Counted from the first letter of the stretch, positions 21,123-32,900 are shown. The stretch: 64,000 bases of DNA from Phytophthora sp. 'mugwort' (GCA_033558025.1 JAUCEF010000016.1:806001-870000); one strand, 5' to 3'. Notes: generated from the sequence alone by a model not told the origin. Numbers and translations are program-made.

Positions 21123-21610
21123 ATGATCTCTCGCCAATTGTCCAACTTCTACTTCACCGAGCTCCCCACCGGCGAGTTCAAGACCAACATTTGTGACCGT
21201 GTAAGCCGCCAGGCCCCCGAAGCGGCTACAGCAACTCGCTCGGACACATGATGTCCCAGTACCCTCCCCACAAGCCTGACTGGGCTGAGTTTGAACGCGC
21301 GACAACAGAAGTCTTTCGGCTTCGCTGATTAGGTCACTGCCAACTTGTACGACTGGATGCGTCGGGCGGTGGAGCGCAATGCCCCTCTCCGTGCTCTGAT
21401 CGAAAGACCACCCGCCAGCTCGTCAGGATGCGCCCCGCCACCCTGGAGGCGCTCAAGCTCTGCATGCAGCTTGTGGCTGTGCGTGTCGGCCAATTTATCG
21501 GACTGGCCTTTGCGGAAAGGAAGATGGAGCGGAAGACGTGCTTAGGAGGCTGGTGTGGAGACCGAAGTGCAGTATTTCCTCGACCAAAGGCCCTGCAGTC
21601 ACCACGTTGC
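21123..21610 (+). pseudogene. hAT-type transposase fragment, BED zinc-finger N-terminus, multiply frameshifted
   Basis: Starting at ATG 21123, MISRQLSNFYFTELPTGEF and ICDRV..RQAP resemble the BED-finger N-terminus of oomycete hAT transposases. The pieces LGHMMSQYPPHKPDWAEFE, TANLYDWMRRAVERNAPL and VRMRPATLEALKLCMQLV continue the same family but lie in different frames, with at least three frameshifts in 480 bp. The catalytic and dimerisation parts are missing downstream, where the sequence changes character. Confidence 0.6.
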
Positions 21611-21710
21611 TGAGGGACCCCTCCATTGAATGTTATCCTTGCTAATGTAATCTATCCTCAAACTGATACTACCCTGAGACTGGATACAACAGTCACCCCT
21701 CCCCAATCGA
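21480..21710 (+). repeat. Dispersed repeat copy A, related to 29355-29555
   Basis: TTTATCxGACTGGCC, ACCGAAGTGC, CTAAAGGCCCT/CCAAAGGCCCT, GGGACCCCxTC and GAGACxGGATACA occur in the same order and spacing in both regions. Copy A follows the BED-finger fragment; copy B precedes the FDGWS-like part of a hAT. Together they probably sample one hAT family across a non-coding or poorly conserved stretch. Confidence 0.6.
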
Positions 21711-21719
21711 GTAGGGTCT

Positions 21720-22979
21720 TCTTATCTTGCACCGCTAGTATCGACGTTTATCCGCGGCGGTGGTTAACGACTTCGACGTCTTGTCCGCTCATCATAAAGG
21801 CGACTTGGCACATTCACATTGTAAACACTTGTTAGTTTGCAATCAGCCGCCTCCTACGTACCTCAGCGTCCGGTATCGCTCCGAAGCCACATCGCCGCTG
21901 CTCTCGGAGGTCACTCGAAATTTGGTTGGGCCTAGCGTGTATAATTCGATGAACTACCACTTGGTCAGTTCCCAGGCGTCGCGTCCTTTGTTCAGCCGCT
22001 GCTGATCTTTATAATGTGCCTGATGAAGATGTTGATTCTGGTACTCCTGCTGTTCTTTCGTCCGTCGTAAAAGTGGGCCCAATCGTTCGCCAATAGATAA
22101 TGTGGCCGATCGGCAATTGCCGCGGTTCCCCTGACGCCTTCGAGTATCTGGTGGTCTGGTCTGGGTACACAGGCTGAAATGCACGTATCTGGGAGACCAG
22201 TCAAGCTCTTCTCAGCAAACGCGGTCGACCTGAGCCTTATCTCCAGATCGTGGATGACTGGACGGACAGCGAACTGCTCGTCTCGTTCGGGCTTGGGGTC
22301 GTGAACGCCGAATTCCGCTGTTGATTATCGGTGATGACCGCAGTCTCTGTGGGTTTTGTGGCTCTCGCTCGCTGCTTGCGCTCGTGGTGTCGAGGGCTGG
22401 TCGTCTGCTGCGCTCGTGGATGATTTTGTCACCGGTATGAATCGGCCTCACACCTAATCTTCGGTAATTGTGTGGCCTACATTATTTTGCTTTACGAAGT
22501 GGTTAAGCCGCCATGTTGCTGCTCGTGTGCATCCTAAGATCTCTCAGCAGAGGCTCCTTCATAACGTGATGGTACCTAGCATGGCTGGACCGGACACGAC
22601 AACACACCTCAGTGACTTGGGTCTATTGTAGGGTGTTTACCTATGCGCGGGGTTCCATCTGCCCCCCAAAGGCGTAGCCCACCGCATCCTGATGCTGCGC
22701 GGGGCTGTTCGCCTCCGACGCCGATGCTGATCGCGAGCCACTTCGTGAATACGGGATTTCCTGATTAGCGGGACTGCAGTTCGTTCGTCACGTTGATGTT
22801 GATTAATTTCAGAAATAGGCATGCTGCATTTGACTTGATTCGTGTATGATCTTGAACTCTCCGGAAAAGTAGCCAGTGAAAACTTAGTGTAGCTCACTTA
22901 TGTACTCAACCGTTTAAGTTGTTTTGCTCCGGTTACTCCGCGGTTCCGTCTAGCGCTTACGTCGTTTTCGAGGGCGTTT
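21720..22979. other. Repeat-derived DNA without a recognisable gene
   Basis: About 1.25 kb with only short frames on both strands. It should include the 3' end, and perhaps the 3' LTR, of the minus-strand Gypsy element to the right, but no LTR pair with matching ends was found by eye. Confidence 0.4.
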
Positions 22980-23081
22980 CTTTTTTTGGACTTTGAATAC
23001 TTGGATAAGGCCAGTAACTTGGTGGGGGCTCTCGAGCGGCCCCCGCGTCGCTTTCATTCTCACCATCTACGTGACGTTACA

Positions 23082-24220
23082 TTATACGACTTCCAGTCTC
23101 TTACGTTTGTCGAAAATAGCTCTTACAATTTGACCGACCCAACCGTCGTGCAGGATTACCTCTTGCGGCTGCGAAAGTCGTGATGTTGACTCGAACGGTA
23201 TGAGCGAGCCAGGGGTGAATACAGGATGGAGCTTGAGTCCCACTTGCCACTTGAATCTTGAGGCCAAGTGGCAATTTGAGCTTATATGCGTGCCTGTGAA
23301 CTTTGCGCCCGATGGAGTACGGGTCGATCCACTTCGGTCCGAACTTACGCGAGTTCGGGAATCCGGCGTGCACCGTGTCCAGGTCTGGGTGCTCGGATAT
23401 ACCTGGTTACGAACGGTGAATTCTTGTTCCTTGTGTCCACGGTCATAAATGTCTGTCATACGAGCTTGAGCGTCCTCTAAAGCTTCTTGACAATGGCGCA
23501 ACACTGCTTCTTGGTGCACCACAAACTAAACGCCTTGGCATCTACCGTGTCTGTTTGGTTCGGCAATGACAGCCAGTGATGTCAGTTTTAATGGTGACAT
23601 ATTGGTGCAAGAGTTGACTGTGGAGTTGATCGCGAACTCTGCGTCTGCCAATTGAACGTCCCAGCCGTCTTGACGTGGGGACACAACATCGTAGATACTC
23701 GTCAAGTGTACAGGTCGTGCGCTCTGTCTGGCCGTCACCTTGATCCCGATAAGCCACAGTCATTTTGCGCTTGGTGCCGACGCTATCGAAGAATTGGCTC
23801 CAGAATCCGGACACCTACTTGGAATCACGGTCCGACAAGATATCCTGAGGCATGCCATGAAGTCTCCAATTACTGTTAGCGAATAGTGTTGCGATTTCTG
23901 GGGCTGAAACTGCTTTCGTCGTGGCGATGAAATGGAGCGCTTGGTCAGTCGGTCAACTACGACCCAGATGGAATTGAGCGCTTCATATCTGGCAAATCCG
24001 TAATGAATTCCATCGAGATAGGGCGCCACCGTTCATCTGGAATATAAAGTGTCTTCATGAGTCCTGGGGTCTTCGAAAGTCGCGGTGGTTTCGACGACAG
24101 TCCTCACAGTCGTAAATGTAGTTCTTGATCGTACACAGCATACATGGTCGATACCAGCCAACACGAAGCTCCAGGTATGTGCGATCGCTACGCTGTTTGG
24201 AACCACAATGCGAGGCATCT
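23082..24220 (-). pseudogene. Gypsy integrase remnant
   Basis: A zinc-binding-like piece (about 24.05-24.2 kb) is followed by the catalytic core: RYEALNSIWVVVDRLTKR (DRLTK motif), SDRD- and GFWSQFFDSVGTKRKMTVAYRDQGDGQTERT, which supply the second D region and the E of DDE. A C-terminal part follows (QEAVLRHCQEALEDAQARM..DRGHKEQEF, then FGPKWIDPYSIGRK). At least three frame changes occur. A chromodomain was looked for after this but not seen. Confidence 0.7.
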
Positions 24221-25101
24221 GTTGACCCTTAAGCCAAAGACGTTATTCTCCTCGAAGTACGGCTTGTACTGCTTCTCTGATACGCCGCTCTTTCCGTAAG
24301 ATTTCCGGCGCTTCTTGATTGCGCGTCGAATTTCCAAAATCGTTTTATCCTTCACGTAACCAGAAATGATGGAGTTGATCAGATCTTGCATGGGGTTAGT
24401 CTCTACGAGGCAAAGCAGATAGGTAATCTTTTTGAAACTGGGAACGAGCAAGTCGTGAAACTCCTTCGTTCTCAGACTTGAGATTAGCCCGTCGGCTAAG
24501 AGCATCCGCGATACCGTTCTTGACGCCAAGGAGATATGCGAAAGCAGGCTAGTACTCGACGGTAATGTCGTAGCAGCGAGCGAAACGTCAATTGGCCATC
24601 CTTTGTTGAAACATACCCTCGCGGGACTTGTGATCTCTCTCGATAATGAATAGGTGCCAGCCATGTTGTCAAATACATCCTCCTTACGCGTCATCGGTAC
24701 ACTATGTCGGATCGTGTTGTGATGGAAGTACCGGTAGTCGAGGATGATTTGCCATCTCACTGACTTACGCACGCAAAATGTTGGAGCAAGGGGAGTGATA
24801 CTGGGTCGAACCAATTCCTTCCAATCATCTCGCGTACCCACCTATCGATCTCAGCCTTCTGCTCTGGTGAGAGACGCCACTGCTGTCGGTACCTCGCGGT
24901 GTTGGGGTCCTTCACGTCGATGCGATGTTCGATATCACGCTCCATCGGTAGTCCGTCACGTACTTTAGGCTTGAACACGTTGTCCTTGTACTTAATGAGA
25001 ATAATATCCGCGGGGTTCTGCTTGAGCGATTCCCAGGTATCACTTGGGCTTCTCCGAGCCAACGTTATCAGGTTAGTCATTCCGCCGGAGGTCGCGCTCA
25101 A
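24188..25101 (-). pseudogene. Gypsy reverse transcriptase remnant
   Basis: The upstream frame shows GLPMERDIEHRIDV, YRQQWRLSPEQKAEID and WVREMIGRNWFDPV, the usual start of the Gypsy RT. A second frame continues with KSVRWQIILDYRYFHHNT and VPMTRKEDVFDNMAGTY. The YxDD catalytic motif region is not readable in one frame. Later pieces look rearranged or deleted. Confidence 0.7.
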
Positions 25102-25850
25102 TCTTCTCGATCGTGTCGTTCGTTAGAACAACCATGAAGTGTTCGAGAAGTTCCTGTGTGCGTAACCGTAGAAACTTTCGCAGCTTCTTCCTTGTGATGA
25201 ACTTTGTCTCGACTCCTTTCGAGTCAACTATTTAAAGAGTGAACATTGCTTCAACTTTAGTGTCCTCTTCTCATGTCTCGAGAGATTCACCAAAATCTCC
25301 AGATGGCTTTCAGCGGTTTCAATCCGTCCTTCAACAACGTTTTCGGCACGGCATCTCAACAGGAATCATGGCTTATAGTAGATGAGCTCTCGTTCGCCGT
25401 AGTTCGGTGAAGCCCGGAACCTATAGTCTGACTGCTCTTCCCGCTGAGAGTTGAAGGTTCGGCCTATAAGGCTTCAACTGAGTCGTTATTCTGGAAACAC
25501 CGATATTTCCAATGTATATCCGGTTGTACTTCCACAAAATACGGCATCCCAAGAACGCAATCAGACCCGTCCGAAATGTCGAATACGACAGTGACACACG
25601 GGAATTTATTTGGGAAAACCATCTGCGCGGGCGGTTTTCTTCACTAATCCCAGCACGACCTCACAGATGTGTGTTCCCTTTGATCGTTATCTCTGTGTAA
25701 ACGTATGTCTTCAGTTTATTCTTCTTGGAAAATCCAATTGACACGTAGACAGGCGTAGAACTACATTCCAACAGGATTATAGAAACTTGTTTAAAGAAAA
25801 TCCATTTGTTAAAATAATTTTATTTTTATTCATATAATATAATTTGTTTT

Positions 25851-25921
25851 GGCTAGATAACATAAAGGTAATGTAAAGGACTGCAAATCCTTTAATGACG
25901 GTTCGAATCCGTCTCTAGCTT
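25851..25921 (+). tRNA. Mitochondrial-type tRNA-Cys (GCA) within a nuclear repeat: probable NUMT
   Basis: A complete 71-nt cloverleaf folds by eye. Acceptor GGCTAGA pairs with TCTAGCT (one G-T pair, the outermost); D stem ACAT/ATGT; anticodon stem AAGGA/TCCTT with loop CTGCAAA (anticodon GCA at 25883-25885); variable TAAT; T stem GACGG/CCGTC with loop TTCGAAT; discriminator T. The D arm lacks the nuclear A-box consensus, and the 55 bp upstream are extremely AT-rich, both as in oomycete mitochondrial DNA. The insertion probably starts at about 25.77-25.80 kb. It lies between Gypsy protease and gag sequence. Expression from here is unlikely. Confidence 0.8.
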
Positions 25922-26099
25922 TTAAAAGATAGAGTGGGGTTTCAACCCACGGTATTATTCCCACAGTGCACCGTATCTCCATTCTCGGGATAGAGTGGAG
26001 CGCGGTTGTAGACAAGAGGGTCTTTGCAATGCAGATTCAACGTAGCCTCGTTTATAGCGAAACCTTTGTCGCTAGTACCCGCCACGTCGGGTCTCTCTT

Positions 26100-26556
26100 T
26101 TACTGGCGTAGATTGTCGTTTCCCTGATCAGCGTTCAGCTTGTTGCACTCGCGCTTGAAATGGTCAGGCGTTTTGCAACAGTAGCACACAGGACCTTTCT
26201 TGGTTTGGTGAGCAGGGGTGTAGTGGACCGGTTTGTACGAACCGCTGACTGAACGGTTTATTTTTTCCCTGAAAGTGTTTGATCTTGTTGGGCAAGGAAG
26301 CGTTGCTGACGCTCCGGCCTCTCGAACCACCTTTGCAATCACCGTTGAAGTGGGGTTCCTCGTACTTGATGGCTTGGTCCGTCGCCTCGATCAGCGTTGT
26401 CGCGTTATGAAGCTCGACGTAGGCCTGAGTCACGCGCTTCAGGCCGTCACAGTGGTAGCTGGCTTGGTCAACTTCGCGAATGTCCTCAACGCGAAATATC
26501 AGTGACGAGCAGGGATCCCGAATATTGTATTTCTGACTGATAAGATTCAAACACAC
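26100..26556 (-). pseudogene. Gypsy gag remnant with CCHC zinc knuckle
   Basis: Two overlapping frames hold the gag C-terminus: RVTQAYVELHNATTLIEATDQAIKYEE in one, and the CCHC knuckle CYCCKTPDHFKREC in the other. A frameshift near 26.2-26.3 kb therefore splits the gene. The basic, proline-containing linker before the knuckle is typical of nucleocapsid regions. Confidence 0.7.
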
Positions 26557-26639
26557 ACATAAATTATCTAGTAGTGATAAGGCAATAGGCCACGTAAATT
26601 ATTGCGATACTGAGCAGTACAAAAGCAATAACTTCCCTG

Positions 26640-28372
26640 CGAACCAACCTAGCACTCATTGACGCCATTAACGTCCCACAGGGCGTCATTCATGTGAAGG
26701 AACAGTACCATCTATAGCGTTGTTGGCTGGAGACGCTGACGTTGCAGCCCGATTGTTGCCTTGGCGACACTGAAAAAGCGCTCCACTAAGTTCGAGGTGG
26801 GCGGGATCGACTGCAGCAGCATGTGGGTCGGTGTTGAGGCCGATGGCTTGCGCCTCTTCTTGACCTGCTCGACAAACGACCACGTCGCGTCGTCAGTACC
26901 TACTGGCTGCACGACGGCCTCCCGAACCACGAATCGGCTGAGCGTGTCAGCTCTGTCTATTCGGCGCGCTGGATCTTAACGCACCCAGCCTCAAAGTGAG
27001 GGCTGTGCACAATTGTAGCACGAGGACCTGCGTAACACAAGCATCATAAAGAATTATTACCTGTTCACTACGAGCGTAGAGATAACATAATCTTACCGAG
27101 GTACGTAGCGAAGCTAGGCCACAGCGCTATGAGCGCGTCGAACTAGCAACGGACGTCGGCAATTGGTACCGACTCTGACTGCAGCTCCTTGCTCACCGAC
27201 TCGATTTTCTTCAGGTCTTCAAGGAGCTTGCGGAGGGTCCGGTTTGCTGCTGGGGACGGAAGATACTCCGCCAAATCGTCATCATCCTGAATGAACTCCA
27301 GCAGCTTCACATAGCGGTTGACCATGTAAAACGTGGAGCTCCAGCGCTCCGCTCAGTACCGGTCGCAATTTAATCTTGAACCTATCCCAAATGTTATATT
27401 AGAAATCTGTCAAATTCCACATAAATGAGTTTGATTGGTTGAAATCACGTACCGCAGCTTCGCGGATTGGTTCAAACCCTTCAGCTTGATCATCAAATTC
27501 TTGACTTGGGCCAGCTCATCCTTGAAGTCATCCAGCAGGTTCTGGGTAGCTAGATTTAGACGATGGCTAGCGCAGACTACGAGAGGTACGCCCATCAAGG
27601 TAGCGATCTGCCTACTGGTTGCGCATTTGTCTTCAACCAGGTAGAGGCAACTTGCAAGCGACTTACCGTAGTCTTGGGACAGCACGTCCCGAAGAATGTC
27701 AACATGGCCTTTTAGCGGAGAGGTCTTGTCCGGGTGATTGAAGCAGGGGCGCCACGGCGGGAAGTTGGCAACGTGATTGGCCGCCCAGCTCATAGCACAC
27801 GAAGACCGCCAGGTAGTGCTCCGAGTTGTGCGAACACCCGTCCGTTTCAACCCGAAGTGGTCTGGCAGCTCCAACTTCATGGTCGCCTTGATGTGCTGGA
27901 CGCACGCACGTCATGCCGTCCAGGAGCTACTCCTCTCCGATCGGCTCGAGGTTTGACTTCCTTTAGCAACAAGTTTGTATAAAAACATAAGGAAATTATC
28001 TGCAAATATCAGCTCAAATAACACAATTACCTTCTTGTTTCGGGGTTTTCGCAGAAGTGTAGCGGTAGGCCGGACATAACCATCCAGCGCAGCCAGCCAA
28101 ACAAGTTCAACCTGCGCCGGCGGATCCACGGCACGAGCGTCCCCGTCTCTGCGGGAACAGCGGAGCGCATGACTGCGAACATGTGAAACGAGGTTGCTGT
28201 ACCCCGTCCGCGGGACTTGCTGGCGCACACGCGAGCAGCGGCATCGAACGTAGCCGGTTACGGGCTCGGCCTGGGCGCCAGCACTTGCTGTAAGTAGAAT
28301 ACGGCGACTTGGCGGTTGGTGAACATTGCAAAAGGCAGAATAGGCACCCCAGCGCGTAGCAGTACTAGCCAA
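26640..28372 (-). pseudogene. hAT transposase relic with BED finger, catalytic fragments and C-terminal dimerisation motif
   Basis: On the minus strand, in order: a BED-like finger (YVRCRC.. and TGYSNLVSHVRSH near 28.2 kb), DGCSHNSEHYLAVFVCYE (the hAT DGWS region, near 27.8 kb), VVCASHRLNLATQNLL..KNLMIKLKGLNQSAKLR (27.45-27.6 kb), MVNRYVKLLEFIQDDDDLAEYLPS (27.3 kb) and SNLVERFFSVAKATIGLQRQRL (26.75 kb), the C-terminal dimerisation block. These lie in several frames with stops between. The family resembles the plus-strand hAT pieces at 21.1 and 29.6 kb but is not an obvious recent copy of them. Confidence 0.72.
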
Positions 28373-28899
28373 GGGTATTTGAGTGGACCAAGACTATATG
28401 AATGACGAGGGTACATTATAATTTTTCAGAAAATTGATATCGGCTTAAGGGGTTCACATTAAAATATTGAGGACATTCTTTCATCTGTGATAGTCAACAA
28501 TTTCAGTAAATTTACGGCAAATATTTTCCCGCAATTAATTTTTCGGGATCCTGGTGACGAGTACTTCCCGTTTACTCTTTGACGCCGCTGACCTGGCGGA
28601 GTTCGCGCAGCTCATGTCGCAACACCGCCTGATAGTTGGAGGCTTCGAAGTGCGTGAGAACATTGGGGGAATATATGGATCTTGATACGCGAAGTTTGGA
28701 CGAAGCAGAGGGAGTGAGCACGCTGGCTTGCCCGGAGCGAGGACACTTGACTATTTAATGGGGAAGAAGGAATATTGAAAAGTGATTGATTGATCGGACT
28801 TTAGACTGTCTTCACTACTAGTCTGCATCCAATCGCCAGCACTCTGTACTCGTCCAATCATCTTACTCGTCTAATCATCGGTGGCGTAAACAACGTACC
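28373..28899. other. Flank of the hAT relic, no gene
   Basis: About 530 bp, AT-rich on the left, without coding signal. It may contain the 5' end of the hAT element, but a TIR/8-bp duplication pair could not be seen. Confidence 0.4.
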
Positions 28900-29340
28900 G
28901 CAATCATCGCGGGATCCTGTTGGACCGATTCGGGTTAACCGTCTCGTGGGTATATACCTGCGGAACCGGATAGCCCTCAATAGGCATCGCGGGTAAAAAA
29001 TGACCCCAAGTCTGCTTCTTCGCCGGCTTTCTCGATGCCAAGTACAAGAGCCATCCTGACGCGATTTAGGCAGCGTGTCGCTGGCGTCATTTGCGTGGTG
29101 GCCCCCGACGCGATACAACATCTCCACTTGGGAAAGCCACTGGCGCCCGTCTTCGTCGCGCTTTCCCTTGAACTTGGGCAGTTCGGTCGAGACTCGAGGC
29201 TTGCCTCTATCGGTGGTGGGTGTGGCGCTTGGTTCACGGTTTGGAGCAACGATCTGCCAGGTGCACCTCTAGCTCGGCTTGGGTTCCTCTTTCTGTAGCT
29301 GCGTCGTCTGTCGGGTTCTTGCGGGCCATGGTCGCTTAAA
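28900..29340 (-). pseudogene. Possible retrotransposon gag fragment
   Basis: Minus-strand frames contain VEMLYRVGGHHANDASDTLP and, in another frame, a P/S/R-rich leader. The pattern (W/V-x-x-VEML..GxxxxD) is reminiscent of Gypsy gag matrix regions. No zinc knuckle or pol is linked to it. The call is weak. Confidence 0.3.
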
Positions 29341-29354
29341 CTAGACCAAAACGT

Positions 29355-30357
29355 CCTACCAGTTTATCAGACTGGCCCTTGCGGAAGGAAAAATGGCCTG
29401 GTAAGGAAAACCGAAGTGCGGACTTTCCCCGACTAAAGGCCCTCAGCCACGTGGTGGCTGCAGGGACCCCCTCGATTAAATATTATCTTTGCTAGTACGA
29501 TCTACCATCATAATGACTACCTTGAGACAGGATACAGTCAATCCATCCGCCATGAGATGAACGACAGATGTATGATGGATGGAGTCTGGCTCTGCTTACT
29601 ACGTGGCTGCATTCGCTATCTTCCGCACTGGGACGAGTGTTGCAGAGGCTTCTAGACGCCTATATCGATTCTCAGTATCTACAACAAGCGCATCTTCATG
29701 GCCAAGTCTCTGGTGGCCGAAAACTGTTCGATCAATCAAAGCGTTTTTTTGCAACGAAGCTGAGAGTTCCTCCGATTGGCTGCGCCAGTCACCGATTGAA
29801 CCACGGTATCGTCAAGGCTATAGGTGAGCACGAGGATTTGATTTCTCAGATTCAAAATCTGATGATACAGCTTCGGTAGCTCAATACGTCCAGTCAACTC
29901 GCAAAGCACACTAATCTTCAGCCTCTAAAGTCCAATGATACTCGCTGGTCGTCGACATTCGCCATGATCACCTGTAAATGGTCATCCGGGAGTGTCTCAG
30001 CGTGGAGGTGCCGGTCCCGCGTGGCGCTGCCCGCATACGTATTGTCACTGTGCTCTACGCCGAGCTCTACGAACTCGGTTCTGTCCACAAGTATGCCGCT
30101 CGCACACGCAGAAGTCCGTCTGCTGGTCGATGCCTGGACCCGCTCACGAAGGAGTATCTGACCGCAATCTCGAATTGTTCGCACGGTCACGTTCGAGAAT
30201 GCGATCGTGAAGGATACGAGCGACTTGCCCCTCACGGCCGCCGAGCGCAAGGCATTGGAGCCGTTTAAGATTGACCAGCGCCGGCCAAGAGGAAGAGGGC
30301 GATGACGACTTCGCCACGCCATTCTCCGCCGGAAACCTCGCGCCGCCGACCATGGTA
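29355..30357 (+). pseudogene. hAT transposase fragment, middle to C-terminal part, frameshifted (includes repeat copy B)
   Basis: Repeat copy B (29355-29555) leads into YDGWS and, one frame over, SGSAYYVAAFAIFRTG, the hAT catalytic start. PPIGCASHRLNHGIVKAI and DLISQIQNLMIQLR follow, then NDTRWSSTF near 29.94 kb and a C-terminal part (EYLTAISNC.., SDLPLTAAERKALEPF) in a further frame to about 30.35 kb. No long open frame survives. Confidence 0.6.
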
Positions 30358-31099
30358 TCTATAACGGGGTTATATTAAGAATGTCGAGTCACTCTTCAGA
30401 ATAGTATACCCCAGTACCCCTAGTGATGTAGCCAACATCACTATGGCGTCACTGTAATGACGTCACGGATGGGTACCACACATATGGTACAAGATCCTCA
30501 GAACCCCCCACTAGGATAAAACCTAGGATACTTTATAGGTGACTTACAGTTAGTATGTATACGCATTATATAAATCACTTATCAATGTATTCAGTCTTAT
30601 ATCTACCTAATTTGGTAACAGTCCCTTCAGACCAGGGACTTGTGAACTGCCGTTCACTAAACTTTGTATACTCTCTGGAAGTCACACTTCCTGTGCGCAA
30701 CGTGTTGTGTGCCACATCACAGTATCAATGTCTACCTGCCGCTGTTCAAGGCTATCCACCCGACTAGCAACCCTGCGGCAGACTTTCCTCGCAGTGTAAG
30801 CATGTGCTGACGCCACACCGCTCCGGCCTTCTGCCCGCCAGCTTTGAAATAATCATGTTTCGAGAATGCCAACACGGATCTGTCGACTGCACCGAAATAC
30901 CAAAACAAAACAGAAAAACACGCTACCATCGCCGCAAACGTAATACGAGCACCAATGCATAAATCGGATCAACGATGCCGCACATAACTGATACTGGCTA
31001 AAACTGATTGGAAAGGGAGAAGAAAGAATCGCAGCCGGCCCCCACACCACAAATCAATCTGGTGGCGGTCCCGACGGCATGCAGTGATGAAGAACCACG
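30358..31099. other. Possible solo LTR and unassigned spacer
   Basis: 30370-30770 looks like a retrotransposon LTR in composition: CTAGGATAAAACCTAGGATAC, a TATATAAAT box near 30570, and a pyrimidine-rich downstream half. Neither TG..CA ends nor a 5-bp target duplication could be fixed. The rest shows nothing recognisable. Confidence 0.3.
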
Positions 31100-32900
31100 A
31101 ATAGGTTCAGTGCAAAGGTGTTTAGCGTCCGGCGCCTAGCGGGTGGACCATTAGGTGCACCCTCAAGCGCGTCGCGCCCGGTTAGGACCACGATACACGA
31201 GCTTCGCCCGCGTGCCAACGTCCGCGATTCCGCGCTTCGACATGGCCAGCAGAAGATGGACACAAGTGCAGAACTTAGCGAAGAGGAGAGAAGGGCACTC
31301 GCGCCGCTCAAGGTCGGACAGCCCATCCTGCCTCAGGCATGCTAACGTACTCCATTCTTGTGCTGCTCCAGCCCATTTGAGCGGTGACGAGGAGCACCTC
31401 TCACTTACGCAAGGTTGCCTCAACGAGGACACGCGCACACGGCTTTAAGAGCGCGTTCACCAGGAGTGAAGGTGCAGCTTCGACGTCTTCGGTCAACAGG
31501 AACGCGAGGATCGACCGCGGTGGAGTTCGCTCGAACAGATTCTTCGCTAGACGCAGCTCTCGCATTCGACGCCAGAGAGAAGAAGGCGCCGCCGGTAGCA
31601 GCACAAACGGCTTGGCAGACATGATTCCGCAACGACAACAAAGGCAGAGCTGGCTAATGAGAGCTCCCCATTTTGAGACATGCGTGAAGGGTGTACACCC
31701 GCTTGAGAGTCCTCTTAAACTGCTCCACTGGGTTATTGGTCGTGGCTAAACCCCGTGGAGTATGAAATGCTTGCCAGTTGATAAACCGCCCTGTTAACCA
31801 TTACTGAATGAAATAGTCGCTAAAGGTGTGCAGCCCCGGACGCGCCGCCCATCCAGCGAGCACCCGCCCCTGTACCTGCTGGAACTCCGATGCACTTCTG
31901 GTGAAATGCATATCCACCACTCCTTCAGTCACCAATGCGGCCAGCTCGCTATTCAGCGGGCGAGTACGCTCATAGACTTTTGCCATGACATGGTAATATC
32001 ACATTAAGCCCGTTACGTTGGCTTCAACAGCAAAGACAGCACGTGTTGCGCTCCATTGAGCATCATCGGCATTGGCCATCGCGCAGCAGATAGATAAGTG
32101 CAGCCTAGCCACTAGGTAGTAGACGTTCTTAAGCGCGGCAAGCATCTTCACGTAGTCGGACTCTCTTCGCTGAGAGGTGACGAAGAGCGCGAGCAAGTGA
32201 AGCGAGCGGGCCAAGTCGAAAAACCCAACAACAATACGGGGTAATATGGGGTAACCGACTGGTTAAGCTTGAACGTCTGCATACACCACGAACGGGCTTG
32301 GGTCCCAGCTCGTTTTAAGAGACGCTCCGACGTGACGCCCACGATAAACGGATCACGATCGGATCCTTTTCCAACGTGCGGAGCTCATCAGCCTCATACT
32401 CCCACGTGAACGTGAACCCCTCGGAGTCCGGCTGGTCGGACTTAGGCCAAGTCAGCCACTCGATCTTGGATGTCGTCGTGGTCGTCCGTTCCGCCGAGGC
32501 TCGTGCGCGTGTAATGCTGCACAGTAGGTATAACAGGCAAACTAGTCTCGTCTAGATCAAAGCGGGTCAGGAATGCATTCCGAATGCGAGCGGGTTTCAG
32601 CCCCTACTCGCAAGAGCGCGAGCTACGTCCTTCATCTCCTCTGTCAAGCGCGGTTTGCGAGCAGCGTCCAGTGGTGACAAGTGCATTTTGAGCTCGGCAA
32701 TGTTCACGAGGTTCATCACCTGGCAGGTGAGCGTCTTGCAGCGCCATCTACAACGCGCAAGGGGTTCGAGGTCCTTGCACGGCTTGGAGCTGCACACTAA
32801 AATCCGGCGACGCATGCTGTGGGGTGCTGCTAACGCACAGATATTGCGGGCAACTAGCTCGCTCTTGCTGACGTGAAAACCTTGAAGGTGTCGAGCAGCA
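31100..32900 (-). pseudogene. MULE (Mutator-like) transposase relic
   Basis: Reading the minus strand downward: CRWRCKTLTCQ (FLYWCH-like zinc region, near 32.75 kb); HLLALFVTSQRRESDYVKMLAALK (32.2 kb); AMANADDAQWSATRAVF (MULE D-x-(A)xW region); VMAKVYERTRPLN (near 31.95 kb); FSDYFIQ*WLTGRFINWQAFHTP and ATTNNPVEQFKRTLKR (31.7-31.82 kb). These motifs and their order fit oomycete MULE transposases. The stop inside IQ*WLTG is TAA where the context predicts Gln. A frameshift separates the middle parts, and the C-terminal SWIM-like region (31.1-31.6 kb) is barely readable. Confidence 0.72.

Larger units (their letters stand above)
22980..26556 (-). mobile_element. Decayed Ty3/Gypsy LTR retrotransposon (gag-protease-RT-integrase order on minus strand)
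   Basis: Reading on the minus strand from high to low coordinates gives the Gypsy order. A gag remnant ends in a zinc knuckle (CYCCKTPDHFKREC, C-x2-C-x4-H-x4-C, near 26140-26185). A protease-like region lies at about 25.5-25.75 kb (VSIGFSKKNKLKTY). Reverse transcriptase remnants lie at 24.2-25.1 kb, and integrase at 23.1-24.2 kb. Every part carries stops or frameshifts. No intact LTRs were identified. A mitochondrial-like insertion lies near 25.8-25.92 kb, and a hAT relic abuts the gag end. Confidence 0.75.

Noticed and set aside
22637..23080. Chromodomain or 3' LTR at the end of the Gypsy element
   Set aside because: No chromodomain motif and no matching LTR partner could be found by eye.
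25851..25921. Nuclear tRNA-Cys gene
   Set aside because: No A-box consensus, AT-rich mitochondrial-like flank, and location inside a retroelement relic.
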